In this document: positions 17,247 to 26,160 of the stretch, piece after piece
How the letters are laid out: every line of letters begins with the position of its first letter
Position numbering within the stretch: position 1 is the first letter of the stretch
NCBI RefSeq assembly: GCF_017948485.1
Contig: NZ_JAFFSX010000004.1
Span: forward strand, 310,001-374,000
Direction of reading: 5' to 3'
DNA from: Streptomyces sp. GESEQ-35
GTDB lineage: Bacteria; Actinomycetota; Actinomycetes; Streptomycetales; Streptomycetaceae
DNA length: 64,000 nucleotides
The notes under the pieces: model-generated
Database searches by the model: none
Seen by the model: only the letters and a program-made list of their open reading frames with translations
What the model was told of the DNA's origin: nothing
Program-made: the position numbers and the translations under genes

Positions 17247-18619
17247 CCGTCGAGTCTGTGAAGCCCGAAGCCCCGGAACTCGAGGCCTCGGAGCTGCGTG
17301 AGCCGCCCCTCGCGGGCGGCGGGGTCCCGGGCCTGGGCCACGGCTTCAGGCTGGTCCGTGACCCGCTGGCCTTCATGGCCCGGCTGCGCGAGCACGGCGA
17401 CGTCGTCCGGCTGAGGCTCGGCCCGAAGACGGTGTACGCCGTCACCACCCCGGCCCTCACCGGAGCGCTGGCACTGAGCACCGACTTCAAGATCGACGGC
17501 CCGCTGTGGGAGTCGCTCGAAGGGCTGCTCGGCAAGGAGGGTGTGGCCACCGCGAACGGCCCCCGGCACCGGCGTCAGCGGCGCACCATCCAGCCCGCGT
17601 TCCGGCTCGACGCCATCCCGGCGTACGGGCCGATCATGGAGGAGGAGGCGCATGCGCTGACCGAACGCTGGCAGCCGGGGGAGACCGTCGACTGCACCTC
17701 CGAGTCGTTCCGGATAGCCGTGCGGATCGCCGCCCGCTGTCTGCTGCGCGGCGACTACATGGACGAGCGGGCGGAGCGGCTGTGTGTCGCGCTCGCGACC
17801 GTCTTCCGTGGTATGTACCGGAGGATGGTCGTCCCGCTCGGGCCGCTCTACCGGCTGCCTCTCCCGCCCAACCGCAAATTCAACCGGGCGCTGGCCGATT
17901 TGCATCTCCTCGTCGACGAGATCGTCGCCGAACGCCGGGCATCCGGTCAAAAGCCGGACGATTTGCTGACGGCCTTGCTGGAGGCGAAGGACGACAATGG
18001 CGACCCCATCGGGGAACAGGAGATCCACGACCAGGTCGTCGCGATACTCACCCCCGGAAGCGAAACGGTGGCGTCCACGATCATGTGGCTGCTGCACATG
18101 CTCGCGGAACAACCCGAACACGCGGACAAGGTGAAGGCGGAGGTCGAATCCGTGACCGGCGGCCGGCCCGTCGCATTCGATGACGTCCGCAAGCTCAGGC
18201 ACACCAACAATGTCGTCGTCGAAGCCATGCGTTTGCGCCCTGCCGTATGGATATTGACGCGACGGGCGGTGACCGACACGGAACTCGGTGGCTACCGCAT
18301 TCCGGCCGGGGCCGACATCGTGTACAGCCCGTACGCGATCCAGCGCGATGCGCAGTCCTATGCGCACAACCTGGAGTTCGACCCCGACCGCTGGCTGCCC
18401 GATCGGGTCAAGGACGTGCCGAAATACGCCATGAGCCCCTTCAGTGTGGGCAACCGCAAGTGTCCCAGCGACCACTTCTCGATGGCCCAGCTGACGCTGG
18501 TCACGGCGGCGCTGGCGACCAAGTACCGCTTCGAGCAGGTGTCCGGATCCCAGGACGGGACCCGGGTGGGCATCACACTGCGCCCGCACAAACTGCTGCT
18601 GAGGCCCGTACCGAGGTGA
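17243..18619 (+). CDS. cyp170A1: Cytochrome P450 CYP170A-type, albaflavenone monooxygenase
   Basis: A 458-residue P450 that oxidises epi-isozizaene twice to albaflavenone. The haem loop is [13 protein letters not shown]; the I-helix reads [13 protein letters not shown], and the K-helix has EAMRLRP. CYP170A1 of S. coelicolor is reported to contain a second, terpene-synthase active site. The aspartate-rich DDNGD (residues 250-254) and a DTELGG segment are present here, so that moonlighting activity may be kept. Translationally coupled to eizS by a 4-base overlap. Confidence 0.93.
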   Translation: MTVESVKPEAPELEASELREPPLAGGGVPGLGHGFRLVRDPLAFMARLREHGDVVRLRLGPKTVYAVTTPALTGALALSTDFKIDGPLWESLEGLLGKEGVATANGPRHRRQRRTIQPAFRLDAIPAYGPIMEEEAHALTERWQPGETVDCTSESFRIAVRIAARCLLRGDYMDERAERLCVALATVFRGMYRRMVVPLGPLYRLPLPPNRKFNRALADLHLLVDEIVAERRASGQKPDDLLTALLEAKDDNGDPIGEQEIHDQVVAILTPGSETVASTIMWLLHMLAEQPEHADKVKAEVESVTGGRPVAFDDVRKLRHTNNVVVEAMRLRPAVWILTRRAVTDTELGGYRIPAGADIVYSPYAIQRDAQSYAHNLEFDPDRWLPDRVKDVPKYAMSPFSVGNRKCPSDHFSMAQLTLVTAALATKYRFEQVSGSQDGTRVGITLRPHKLLLRPVPR

Positions 18620-18623
18620 TGCG

Positions 18624-19589
18624 TCAGGCCGCTTCGGGGCCCCGGAATGTGCGCCGATAGGCGTTCGGGGTCGTCCCGATCGACCGTACGAACTGATGGC
18701 GCAGCGCGGCCGCGGTTCCGAACCCCGTTCGGGCCGCGATCGCGTCCACCGTCTCGTCCGTCGCCTCCAGCAACCGCTGGGCCAGCAGCACGCGTTGGCG
18801 CAGGATCCAGCGGTAGGGAGTCGTGCCGGTCTCCTGCTGGAAGCGGCGGGCGAAGGTGCGCGGGGACATATGGGCGCGGATGGCGAGCTGTTCGACGGTG
18901 ACCTCCTCGTCGAGGTGCTCCTCCATCCACACCAGCACCTCGCCGACGGTGTCGCACTGCGACCGGGGCAGCGGCCGCTCGATGTACTGGGCCTGCCCGC
19001 CGTCCCGGTGCGGCGGTACGACCATGCGGCGGGCGATGGCGTTGGCGACCTCCGGCCCCTCGTCCTTGCGCACGATGTGCAGACAAGCGTCGATGCCGGA
19101 TGCCGTGCCCGCCGAGGTGATCACCGGGCCCTCGTCCACGTACAGCACATCGGGCTCGATGATCGCGCGCGGGAAGCGCCGGGCCAGCTCGTCCGCCTGC
19201 CGCCAGTGCACCGCGCACCGCCGCCCGTCGAGCAGTCCGGCGGCACCGAGGACAAAGACGCCGGAGCAGACGCTGAGCACCCGGGCGCCCCGGTCCGTGG
19301 CCCTGACCAGGGCGTCGAGCAGGGCGGGCGGATATTCGCGCGCGGTGTAGTCGCGCCCCGCCGGTACCGCGATCAGGTCGGCCTCGTCGAGCCGCTCCAG
19401 GCCGTACGGCGTGGAGACCGTGAACCCGGGGACATGGGTGCGCAGCTCGGGGCCCTCCGCCGAGACGACCGCGAAGTCGTACACCGGCAGCCCCTCGTCG
19501 CTGCGGTCGAGGCCGAACACCTCACAGACCACACCGAGTTCGAAGGGATGAACGCCGTCGAGCAGGGCGACGGCCACGTTCTTCAGCAT
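18624..19589 (-). CDS. nrdS: AraC-family regulator with DJ-1/PfpI-like domain, third gene of the nrdABS set
   Basis: A 321-residue GlxA-type regulator. Residues 1-170 are a DJ-1/PfpI fold (VALLDGVHPFELGVVCEVFG, SVCSGVFVLGAAGLLDG), residues 215-315 an AraC double helix-turn-helix (TVEQLAIRAHMSPRTFARRF, GFGTAAALRHQF). In S. coelicolor the gene after nrdAB, nrdS, encodes such a protein, and nrdABS is described as one operon under a cobalamin riboswitch. Here a 241-bp gap with two palindromes separates it from nrdB, so it may also have its own promoter. ATG 19589 is chosen; the frame is open further upstream but over the palindromes. Confidence 0.85.
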   Translation of the reverse strand: MLKNVAVALLDGVHPFELGVVCEVFGLDRSDEGLPVYDFAVVSAEGPELRTHVPGFTVSTPYGLERLDEADLIAVPAGRDYTAREYPPALLDALVRATDRGARVLSVCSGVFVLGAAGLLDGRRCAVHWRQADELARRFPRAIIEPDVLYVDEGPVITSAGTASGIDACLHIVRKDEGPEVANAIARRMVVPPHRDGGQAQYIERPLPRSQCDTVGEVLVWMEEHLDEEVTVEQLAIRAHMSPRTFARRFQQETGTTPYRWILRQRVLLAQRLLEATDETVDAIAARTGFGTAAALRHQFVRSIGTTPNAYRRTFRGPEAA

Positions 19590-19590
19590 G

Positions 19591-19616
19591 CTGCCAGTGT
19601 GCCTCAGATCTGGCAG
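19591..19616. promoter_or_regulatory. Inverted repeat directly upstream of nrdS
   Basis: CTGCCAG, 12 bases, CTGGCAG (perfect arms) starting two bases before the nrdS start codon. A good place for autoregulation; binding is inferred. Confidence 0.45.
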
Positions 19617-19638
19617 TAATTCGAGGGTGTGCGACAGT

Positions 19639-19653
19639 CCTGCCACTGTCAGG
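19639..19653. promoter_or_regulatory. Second palindrome upstream of nrdS
   Basis: CCTGCCACTGTCAGG, palindromic at 12 of its 14 arm positions (one mismatched pair). It shares the CTGCCA word with the repeat nearer the gene, suggesting two sites for one protein. Confidence 0.4.
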
Positions 19654-19681
19654 AGTGTCATGCCAGTACGAGACTTACCGC

Positions 19682-19918
19682 ATGAACACATTCCTCGAGT
19701 ACATGGCCATCGTGATCCTCTTCTCCCTCCTCGGGGGTCCGGCGATCGTGGGTGCGATCCACGACCGCCGGATCGACCGTCAGCTGAGGGAGGCGGAACG
19801 GAAGACCCAGCCTCGGACTCAGACTCGGACTCAGAAGTCCTCGTCCAGGTCGACGGAGCCCTCCACCGCCACCTGGTACGCCGAAGGACGCCGCTCGAAG
19901 AAGTTGGTGAGTTCCTGA
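19682..19918 (+). CDS. Possible small membrane protein, antisense to the nrdB-nrdS junction
   Basis: Open frame of 78 codons. Residues 4-27 form one clear membrane helix (FLEYMAIVILFSLLGGPAIVG), then a basic tail IHDRRIDRQLREAER. Residues 50-78 lie antisense to the 3' end of nrdB and look like shadow sequence. The coding sense is supported by the helix and the charged tail; against it are a weak ribosome site and its opposite direction inside a reported operon. A tandem CTCGGACTCAGA repeat lies at about 19812-19835. Confidence 0.4.
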   Translation: MNTFLEYMAIVILFSLLGGPAIVGAIHDRRIDRQLREAERKTQPRTQTRTQKSSSRSTEPSTATWYAEGRRSKKLVSS

Positions 19919-20844
19919 ACCCCCTGCAACTCCATGAAGGAGAAGGGGTTCTCGGAGCCGTACACCGGCGCGAAACCGAGGCGGCTCAGCCGCTGGTCGG
20001 CAACACACTCCAGGTACTGCCGCATCGATTCCGTGTTCATCCCGGGGAGGCCGTCACCACAGAGGTCGCGCGCGAACTGAAGCTCGGCCTCGACGGCCTC
20101 CCTCAGCATGTCGGTGACCTGCTGCTGAAGCCGGTCGTCGAAGAGCTCCGGCTCCTCCTTGCGGACGGTGTCGACCACGTCGAACGCGAAGCTCATGTGC
20201 ATCGTCTCGTCGCGGAACACCCAGTTGGTGCCGGTCGCCAGGCCGTGCAGCAGACCCCGGCTGCGGAGCCAGTAGACGTAGGCGAAGGCGCCGTAGAAGA
20301 ACAGGCCCTCGATGCACGCGGCGAAGCAGATGAGGTTGAGCAGGAAGCGGCGGCGGTCGGCCTGTGTCTCCAGGCGGTCCAGCTTCTCGACCTCGTTGAT
20401 CCACTTGAAGCAGAACTCGGCCTTCTCGCGGATGGAGGGGATGTTCTCCACGGCGTCGAAGGCGGCGGCCCTGTCCTCCGGGTCGGGGAGGTAGGTGTCC
20501 AGCAGCGTCAGATAGAACTGGACGTGGACGGCCTCCTCGAAGAGCTGGCGGGACAAGTACAGCCGCGCCTCGGGGGAGTTGATGTGCTTGTAGAGCGTCA
20601 GCACGAGGTTGTTCGCCACGATCGAGTCGCCCGTCGCGAAGAACGCGACCAGCCGGCCGATCAGGTGCTGCTCGGCGGGCGTGAGCTTGGCGAGGTCGGC
20701 GACGTCCGAGTGGAGGTCGACCTCCTCCACGGTCCAGGTGTTCTTGATGGCGTCCCGGTAGCGCTCGTAGAAGTCCGGGTAGCGCATCGGGCGGAGAGTC
20801 AGCTCGAAGCCGGGGTCGAGCAGGTTCTGGTTGTTGCTGGGCAT
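19831..20844 (-). CDS. nrdB: Class I ribonucleotide reductase, small (radical) subunit
   Basis: A 337-residue beta subunit that makes the tyrosyl radical for deoxynucleotide synthesis. Di-iron ligands: Asp73, Glu104 and His107 (FEEAVHVQFY), then the ExxH in RDETMHMSF. The radical tyrosine Tyr111 sits four residues after His107, as in E. coli NrdB. The C-terminus (SVDLDEDF) is the tail that docks into the large subunit. ATG 20844 overlaps the nrdA stop by one base (TAATG), so translation is coupled. Confidence 0.95.
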   Translation of the reverse strand: MPSNNQNLLDPGFELTLRPMRYPDFYERYRDAIKNTWTVEEVDLHSDVADLAKLTPAEQHLIGRLVAFFATGDSIVANNLVLTLYKHINSPEARLYLSRQLFEEAVHVQFYLTLLDTYLPDPEDRAAAFDAVENIPSIREKAEFCFKWINEVEKLDRLETQADRRRFLLNLICFAACIEGLFFYGAFAYVYWLRSRGLLHGLATGTNWVFRDETMHMSFAFDVVDTVRKEEPELFDDRLQQQVTDMLREAVEAELQFARDLCGDGLPGMNTESMRQYLECVADQRLSRLGFAPVYGSENPFSFMELQGVQELTNFFERRPSAYQVAVEGSVDLDEDF

Positions 20845-23201
20845 TACTGGCAGGCCTCGCAGGACTCGGGGTTTTCCAGGGAGCAGGCGACGGCGTCTTC
20901 GGCGGTCGTCTGTGCAGGGACAGTGGTTTGGGCCTGGGCCGCGCGGGCGATGCGGGTCGCCGGGCGCGAGCGCAGGTAGTACGTCGTCTTCAGGCCCTGC
21001 TTCCAGGCGTACGCGTACATCGAGGAGAGCTTTCCGATGGTCGGCGTCTCCAGGAAGAGGTTCAGCGACTGGGACTGGTCCAGGTACGGGGTACGGGCGG
21101 CCGCCATGTCGATAAGGCCGCGCTGCGGGATCTCCCACGCCGTGCGGTACAGCGCCCGAACGTCCGCCGGGATCCAGGCGAACTCCTGCACCGAGCCACC
21201 CGACTCACGCAGCGCCTCACGGCTGCGCGCGTCCCAGACGCCCAGCGCCTTCAGGTCGTTCACCAGGTACGAGTTGACCTGGAGGAACTCGCCGGACAGG
21301 GTCTCCCGCTTGAAGAGGTTGGACACCTGCGGCTCGATGCACTCGTACACGCCGGCGATGGACGCGATGGTGGCGGTGGGGGCGATGGCCAGGAGCAGCG
21401 AGTTGCGCATGCCGACGGCGGCGATGCGTTCGCGCAGGGCCTCCCAGCGCTCCGGCCAGGTCAGCTCGACGTCGTAGTGGTCGGGGTGCAGAACACCCTT
21501 GGCGGTACGGGTCTTCTGCCAGGCGGGGAGGGGCCCGTTGCGCTCGGCGAGGTCGGCGGAGGCCTCGTACGAGGCGAGCATGATGCGCTCGGCGATCCGG
21601 GTGGAGAGGGCTTTGGCCTCGGGCGAGTCGAAGGGCAGGCGAAGTTTGAAGAAGACGTCCTGGAGGCCCATCGCGCCCAACCCGACGGGGCGCCACTTCG
21701 CGTTGGACCGGCCCGCCTGCTCGGTCGGGTAGAAGTTGATGTCGACGACGCGGTCGAGGAAGGTGACGGCGGTGCGGACGGTTTCGTCCAGGCGCTCCCA
21801 GTCGATGTCGCCGGTCGTCGTGTCGACAAAGGAACCCAGATTGACCGAACCCAGGTTGCACACGGCCGTCTCGCCGTCGTCCGTGACCTCCAGGATCTCC
21901 GTGCAGAGGTTGGAGGAGTGGACGACCTGGCCGGGCTCGGCCGTCTGGTTGGCGGTGCGGTTGGCGGCGTCCTTGAAGGTCATCCAGCCGTTGCCGGTCT
22001 GCGCGAGGGTGCGCATCATGCGGCCGTACAGGTCACGGGCCGGGATGGTCCTGCGCGCGAGGCCCTGCGCTTCGGCCTCGCGATACGCCGCGTCGAACTC
22101 CTCGCCCCACAGGTCCGTCAGTTCGGGCACATCCGCGGGGGAGAAGAGGGACCACACACCGTCCGCGTTCACCCGGCGCATGAACTCGTCCGGGATCCAG
22201 TGCGCGAGGTTCAGGTTGTGCGTACGGCGGGCGTCCTCACCGGTGTTGTCGCGCAGCTCCAGGAACTCCTCGATGTCGGAGTGCCAGGTCTCCAGGTAGA
22301 CCGCGGCCGCACCCTTGCGCCGGCCGCCCTGGTTCACGGCGGCCACCGAGGCGTCGAGGGTCTTCAGGAACGGGACGATGCCGTTGGAGTGCCCGTTCGT
22401 GCCGCGGATCAGTGAACCGCGGGAGCGGATGCGGGAGTACGCGATGCCGATGCCGCCGGCGTGCTTCGAGAGCCGGGCCACCTGGTGGTAGCGGTCGTAG
22501 ATGGAGTCCAGCTCGTCCTTGGGGGAGTCGAGGAGGTAGCAGGACGACATCTGGGGGTGCCGGGTGCCGGAGTTGAAGAGCGTGGGGGAGGACGGGAGGT
22601 AGTCGAGGCGGCTCATGAGCCGGTAGAGCGCGGCGACTTCGTCGACCGACCTCGTCGTGTCGTCCTCGGCGAGACCGGCGGCGACGCGGAGCATGAAGTG
22701 CTGCGGCGTCTCGATCACCTTGCGGGTGATGGGGTGCCTCAGGAGGTAGCGGCTGTGCAGCGTGCGCAGGCCGAAGTAGCCGAAGCGGTCGTCGGCGTTC
22801 CGGTCGATCAGGTCGTCGAGGCGGGCCGTGTGCAGCCGTACGAACTCGGCGGTGCGATCGGCGATCAGACCCTCGCGGTGGCCGACGGCGACCGACTCGG
22901 AGAACGACATGACGCCCTGCGAGGCGGCCTCGGCGGCGATGCTGATCGTCAGCAGCCGGGCGGCCAGCCGCGAATGGACGGGGTCCTCGGAGATGAGGCC
23001 GGCCGCCGCCTCGGTGGCCAGCTCGCGCAGCTCCGACTCGTCCGCCCGCGCGGACCGGCCGCGCAGCGTGGCGGCGGCGACCCGGCCGGGGTCGACGTCG
23101 GGGAGGTCGGCGGTCAGCTCGGTCAGGGTCCGCAGCAATGCGGTTCCCGGGCCGTCGGGGTCCTGGATCGCTGAGGCCGGTTCGGCTGGCGCGATGGTCA
23201 C
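20844..23201 (-). CDS. nrdA: Class Ia ribonucleotide reductase, large (catalytic) subunit
   Basis: A 785-residue alpha subunit reducing ribonucleoside diphosphates. Active-site cysteines lie in SSCYLLDSPKDE and SNLCTEILEV (with the catalytic Asn and Glu), and the C-terminal shuttle pair is CEAC in the last residues. GTG 23201 is chosen because GAGGGAGAG lies 7 bases before it; a GTG 24 bases upstream lacks a site. The first 90 residues stand where an ATP cone would be but do not show its usual motif. Streptomyces also carry a B12-dependent class II enzyme; this class Ia set is the cobalamin-repressed one. Confidence 0.94.
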   Translation of the reverse strand: MTIAPAEPASAIQDPDGPGTALLRTLTELTADLPDVDPGRVAAATLRGRSARADESELRELATEAAAGLISEDPVHSRLAARLLTISIAAEAASQGVMSFSESVAVGHREGLIADRTAEFVRLHTARLDDLIDRNADDRFGYFGLRTLHSRYLLRHPITRKVIETPQHFMLRVAAGLAEDDTTRSVDEVAALYRLMSRLDYLPSSPTLFNSGTRHPQMSSCYLLDSPKDELDSIYDRYHQVARLSKHAGGIGIAYSRIRSRGSLIRGTNGHSNGIVPFLKTLDASVAAVNQGGRRKGAAAVYLETWHSDIEEFLELRDNTGEDARRTHNLNLAHWIPDEFMRRVNADGVWSLFSPADVPELTDLWGEEFDAAYREAEAQGLARRTIPARDLYGRMMRTLAQTGNGWMTFKDAANRTANQTAEPGQVVHSSNLCTEILEVTDDGETAVCNLGSVNLGSFVDTTTGDIDWERLDETVRTAVTFLDRVVDINFYPTEQAGRSNAKWRPVGLGAMGLQDVFFKLRLPFDSPEAKALSTRIAERIMLASYEASADLAERNGPLPAWQKTRTAKGVLHPDHYDVELTWPERWEALRERIAAVGMRNSLLLAIAPTATIASIAGVYECIEPQVSNLFKRETLSGEFLQVNSYLVNDLKALGVWDARSREALRESGGSVQEFAWIPADVRALYRTAWEIPQRGLIDMAAARTPYLDQSQSLNLFLETPTIGKLSSMYAYAWKQGLKTTYYLRSRPATRIARAAQAQTTVPAQTTAEDAVACSLENPESCEACQ

Positions 23202-23308
23202 TTGGGGCTCTCCCTCGCTCGGCACGGGGCCTTGCGGAGGGCAGGGGGCAGCTCACGAGCGCACACGGCGTCGCGTCCACCGGCCCATTCCACGAGGCCC
23301 GGACGTCT

Positions 23309-23335
23309 CGCACCCGGACCGGGTGGTCGGGTGCG
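23309..23335 (-). terminator. Candidate expression-platform hairpin of the cobalamin riboswitch
   Basis: Inverted repeat CGCACCCGGACC / GGTCGGGTGCG (one mismatch) with a tight loop, just after the B12 box in the direction of transcription. There is no T-run. It may stop transcription when cobalamin is bound. Confidence 0.5.
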
Positions 23336-23340
23336 CCGTC

Positions 23341-23470
23341 GGCAGGTCCTCGGACTGACCATGTGCACGCCGCTTCTGGGAACAGACATGCACAAGTACA
23401 CCGTTGCGGGACAGTTCCGGATTCGCACCGGATTCCCCTGTGGCGACAGCGAGCACGAGCATACATCTTG
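23341..23470 (-). ncRNA. Cobalamin (B12) riboswitch upstream of nrdAB
   Basis: On the minus strand the RNA shows the GCCACAGGGGAATCCGGTGC block, then CTGTCCCGCAACGGT, and ends with a B12 box GTCCGAGGACCTGCC at 23341-23360. These are the conserved blocks of the AdoCbl aptamer in the right order. A B12 riboswitch on the Streptomyces nrdABS operon is published for S. coelicolor. Effect: cobalamin turns off class Ia reductase when the B12-dependent class II enzyme can work. Confidence 0.92.
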
Positions 23471-23514
23471 TGCCGGGTGAGAACAGCACCACCATATGTT
23501 GTGTCGTGTCGGCT

Positions 23515-24018
23515 TCAGAGCGTCAACTGATAGGTGAGCAGAGTGAACTCGGGGTGCTCCGGGATCGGGTGCCAGTCGCGTTCCGGGGCCCGGGTGAAGC
23601 CGAGACGTTCGTAGATGCGGTGGGCCGCGTGCATCAAGTCCTGGGTCGACAGGACTATGCCGGTGCGCTCCGCGCTGCGTGCCCGGTCGACGCAGGCTCG
23701 CACGAGGGCCTCTCCGGCGCCTCTGCCGCGGGCCGCCCGGGCGACGGCGAGCATGCGGATCTCCGCCTCTCCGGGGCGGGCGAGATCGGCCATGGGGCCG
23801 GGGGAGGGTACGAAGGTGACTCCGCCGAGGAGTTGGTCTTGGTCCGTGGCCACCAGCACCTCGGCGGCGGCGGCCCGTTTGGCCACGTCCTTCAGTTCGC
23901 CCAGGTACCAGTCGCTCTCGCCGAAGGTCAGGAGGCCGTCCTGGAGGTAGGCCTGGGCGGTGATGTCGCCGAGAGTTTCGTATTCGGTGGGTTGTACTCG
24001 CCGGATGAGGATGTCCAT
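23515..24018 (-). CDS. GNAT-family N-acetyltransferase
   Basis: A 167-residue acetyl-CoA-dependent acetyltransferase. The acetyl-CoA loop is ARAARGRGAGEAL (after EIRMLAV), followed by the typical AHRIYERLGF motif. The substrate is unknown. It lies in the same direction as nrdA, ending about 45 bases before the riboswitch, so read-through into the riboswitch is conceivable. Confidence 0.85.
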   Translation of the reverse strand: MDILIRRVQPTEYETLGDITAQAYLQDGLLTFGESDWYLGELKDVAKRAAAAEVLVATDQDQLLGGVTFVPSPGPMADLARPGEAEIRMLAVARAARGRGAGEALVRACVDRARSAERTGIVLSTQDLMHAAHRIYERLGFTRAPERDWHPIPEHPEFTLLTYQLTL

Positions 24019-24093
24019 GGGACGAGTGTGCGGGTTGGGTACGACAACGGGCCGCCGATTTTCTTGCTGTCGGCGGCCCGCTGCGGGTTCGTC

Positions 24094-24123
24094 GTGGCTG
24101 GTCGCGCAGTTCCCCGCGCCCCT
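24094..24123 (+). repeat. Interspersed intergenic repeat, copy C
   Basis: Full-length 30-bp element, between the start of the GNAT gene and the 3' end of the SSS symporter gene. Confidence 0.85.
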
Positions 24124-24145
24124 TAGGTGGGGACAGTCACCAGCA

Positions 24146-25771
24146 TCAATGCACTGCGCCAGCTGTTGCCGGGGGCAGCTCCGTCTTGACTCCCGGGTCT
24201 CCCGCGTCCGCCGTGTAGTCCGCAGGGGACGTCTCGTCGATGCCCTCCGGTGCCTTGACCGCCTTGAGTACGAAGGTCAGCACCACTGTCACCAGCACGT
24301 TCAGCACGAACGCGGTGAGGCCGATGTAGCCGATCTCGCCGATGCCGGGGATCTCCTTCGAGGAGCCGCCGAAGTGCTTCTGGGTCGGGGAGGCGACCCC
24401 GTAGGCGGCGATGGTGCCGTAGAGCATGCCGACCGCCCAGCCCGCCAGCAGGGCCCAGCGGTGGAACCAGCGGGTGAAGAGGCCGCCGACCAGGGCCGGG
24501 AACGTCTGGAGGATCCAGATGCCGCCCAGCAGCTGGAAGTTGATCGCGACGGTCTTGTCCATGGTCAGGACGAAGACCAGCGCACCCACCTTCACCAGCA
24601 GGGACACCAGCTTGGAGACCTTGGTCTCCTGCTCCGGCGTGGCGTCCGGCTTGATGAAGTCCCTGTAGATGTTGCGGGTGAAGAGATTCGCGGCCGCGAT
24701 GGACATGATGGCCGCCGGCACCAGGGCGCCGATGCCGATCGCCGCGAAGGCCACGCCCGCGAACCAGGACGGGAACATGTCCTCGAAGAGCTGCGGGATC
24801 GCCAACTGCCCGTTGCTGACCTTGACTCCGGCCGCGATCGCCATGAAGCCCAGCAGCGCCAGCAGACCGAGCATCAGTGAGTACAGCGGCAGGATGGTCG
24901 TGTTGCGGCGGATCACCTCACGGCTCTTGGAGGACAGCGTCGCCGTGATCGAGTGCGGGTACATGAAGAGCGCGAGGGCGGAGCCCAACGCCAGCGTGGC
25001 GTACGTCCACTGCCCCGCCTCGCCCGGAGCCAGCGCCCCGCGCGGCGCACCCGTCGCCGGGTTGGTCTGGCTGAACGCCTCGCCCGCCTTGGCGAAGATG
25101 TCGTCGAACCCGCCCAGCTTGATCGGGATGTAGATGATCGCCACCGCGATGACGATGTAGATCAGCGTGTCCTTCACGAACGCGATCAGCGCGGGTGCGC
25201 GCAGCCCCGACGAATAGGTGTATGCGGCCAGCACACCGAACGCGATCAGCAGCGGCAGATCCTTGACGAACCAGTTGGTGTCCTCACCGCCACCGACGCC
25301 CATCACGTCCAGGACGGCCTGGATGCCGACCAGTTGGAGCGCGATGTACGGCATCGTCGCGAGGATGCCGGTGACGGCCACGGCGAGGGACAGGCCCTTC
25401 GAGCCGAACCGGCCGCGCACGAAGTCGGAGGTCGTCACGTACCCGTGCTTGTGCGAGACCGACCACAGGCGGGGCAGGAACGTGAAGATCAGCGGGTAGA
25501 TCAGGATCGTGTAGGGCACCGCGAAGAAGCCGGCCGCGCCCGCAGCGTAGATCGCCGCCGGTACGGCGACGAAGGTGTACGCGGTGTAGAGGTCGCCGCC
25601 GAGCAGGAACCAGGTGACCCAGGTGCCGAACGACCGTCCGCCCAGACCCCATTCGTCCAGGCTCTGCTCGTCGGACCGGCGCCAGCGCGCGGCCAGGAAG
25701 CCCATGACCGTGACGGCCAGGAAGAAGATGATGAAGACGGCGAGTGCGACGCCGTTCACGCCGTCCTTCAC
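24146..25771 (-). CDS. Sodium:solute symporter family transporter (monocarboxylate/MctP-like)
   Basis: A 541-residue membrane protein with about 13 helices of the SSS family (LGGRSFGTWVTWFLLGGDLYTAYTF at the N-terminus, a typical SSS start). The companion DUF3311 gene overlaps it by four bases (GTGA); this pair is the arrangement of MctP-type monocarboxylate (lactate, pyruvate, alanine) carriers. Substrate is therefore a reasoned guess. GTG 25771 is fixed by that overlap. The next module upstream encodes another probable pyruvate carrier, CstA. Confidence 0.82.
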   Translation of the reverse strand: MKDGVNGVALAVFIIFFLAVTVMGFLAARWRRSDEQSLDEWGLGGRSFGTWVTWFLLGGDLYTAYTFVAVPAAIYAAGAAGFFAVPYTILIYPLIFTFLPRLWSVSHKHGYVTTSDFVRGRFGSKGLSLAVAVTGILATMPYIALQLVGIQAVLDVMGVGGGEDTNWFVKDLPLLIAFGVLAAYTYSSGLRAPALIAFVKDTLIYIVIAVAIIYIPIKLGGFDDIFAKAGEAFSQTNPATGAPRGALAPGEAGQWTYATLALGSALALFMYPHSITATLSSKSREVIRRNTTILPLYSLMLGLLALLGFMAIAAGVKVSNGQLAIPQLFEDMFPSWFAGVAFAAIGIGALVPAAIMSIAAANLFTRNIYRDFIKPDATPEQETKVSKLVSLLVKVGALVFVLTMDKTVAINFQLLGGIWILQTFPALVGGLFTRWFHRWALLAGWAVGMLYGTIAAYGVASPTQKHFGGSSKEIPGIGEIGYIGLTAFVLNVLVTVVLTFVLKAVKAPEGIDETSPADYTADAGDPGVKTELPPATAGAVH

Positions 25772-26022
25772 TTGGCGGCACCCCCCTGGCGGGCACGCTG
25801 GTCGCGCTGCCACAGCTTGTACGCGATCATCGTCAGCGCCGTGGAGATCAGCACCCACGCCATCTGGTACCAGTAGAAGAACGGGATGCCGATGAAGGTC
25901 GGGTCCGTCTTGGCGTACGAACCGACCCAGAGCATCGCCACAAACGGGGCGAAGAGGCAGAGACCGATGATCACCCGGACCGGTGTCACCACCGGTGGTC
26001 TCGCTTCAGGCACTTCTGACAT
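25768..26022 (-). CDS. DUF3311 small membrane protein, partner of the SSS symporter
   Basis: An 84-residue protein with two membrane helices (VRVIIGLCLFAPFVAMLWVG and FFYWYQMAWVLISTALTMIAY) and a basic tail. DUF3311 proteins are regularly encoded just before SSS transporters and probably help assemble or stabilise them. ATG 26022 gives MSEVPEARPP; an upstream in-frame start adds seven basic residues and is less likely. Confidence 0.82.
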   Translation of the reverse strand: MSEVPEARPPVVTPVRVIIGLCLFAPFVAMLWVGSYAKTDPTFIGIPFFYWYQMAWVLISTALTMIAYKLWQRDQRARQGGAAK

Positions 26023-26160
26023 ACCGCGGCTCCGTCCCCTCACTGATCACCTGTTTAACGCGCAGGCAATCTAGGCGACGGTGTCAGGAAAGCGGAAGCC
26101 CTCGTCCGCATATCGGTATGTGGCGGTTCTGTGTCTGCCCGAGCGGCCGGGTGTCCGCCC

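Larger units (their letters stand above)
23202..23514. other. nrdA leader region
   Basis: 313 bp without a gene, almost fully taken up by the riboswitch aptamer, its downstream hairpin and a purine-poor stretch to the nrdA ribosome site. The promoter should lie near 23475-23514, next to the convergent-side GNAT stop; I could not fix its boxes. Confidence 0.6.
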
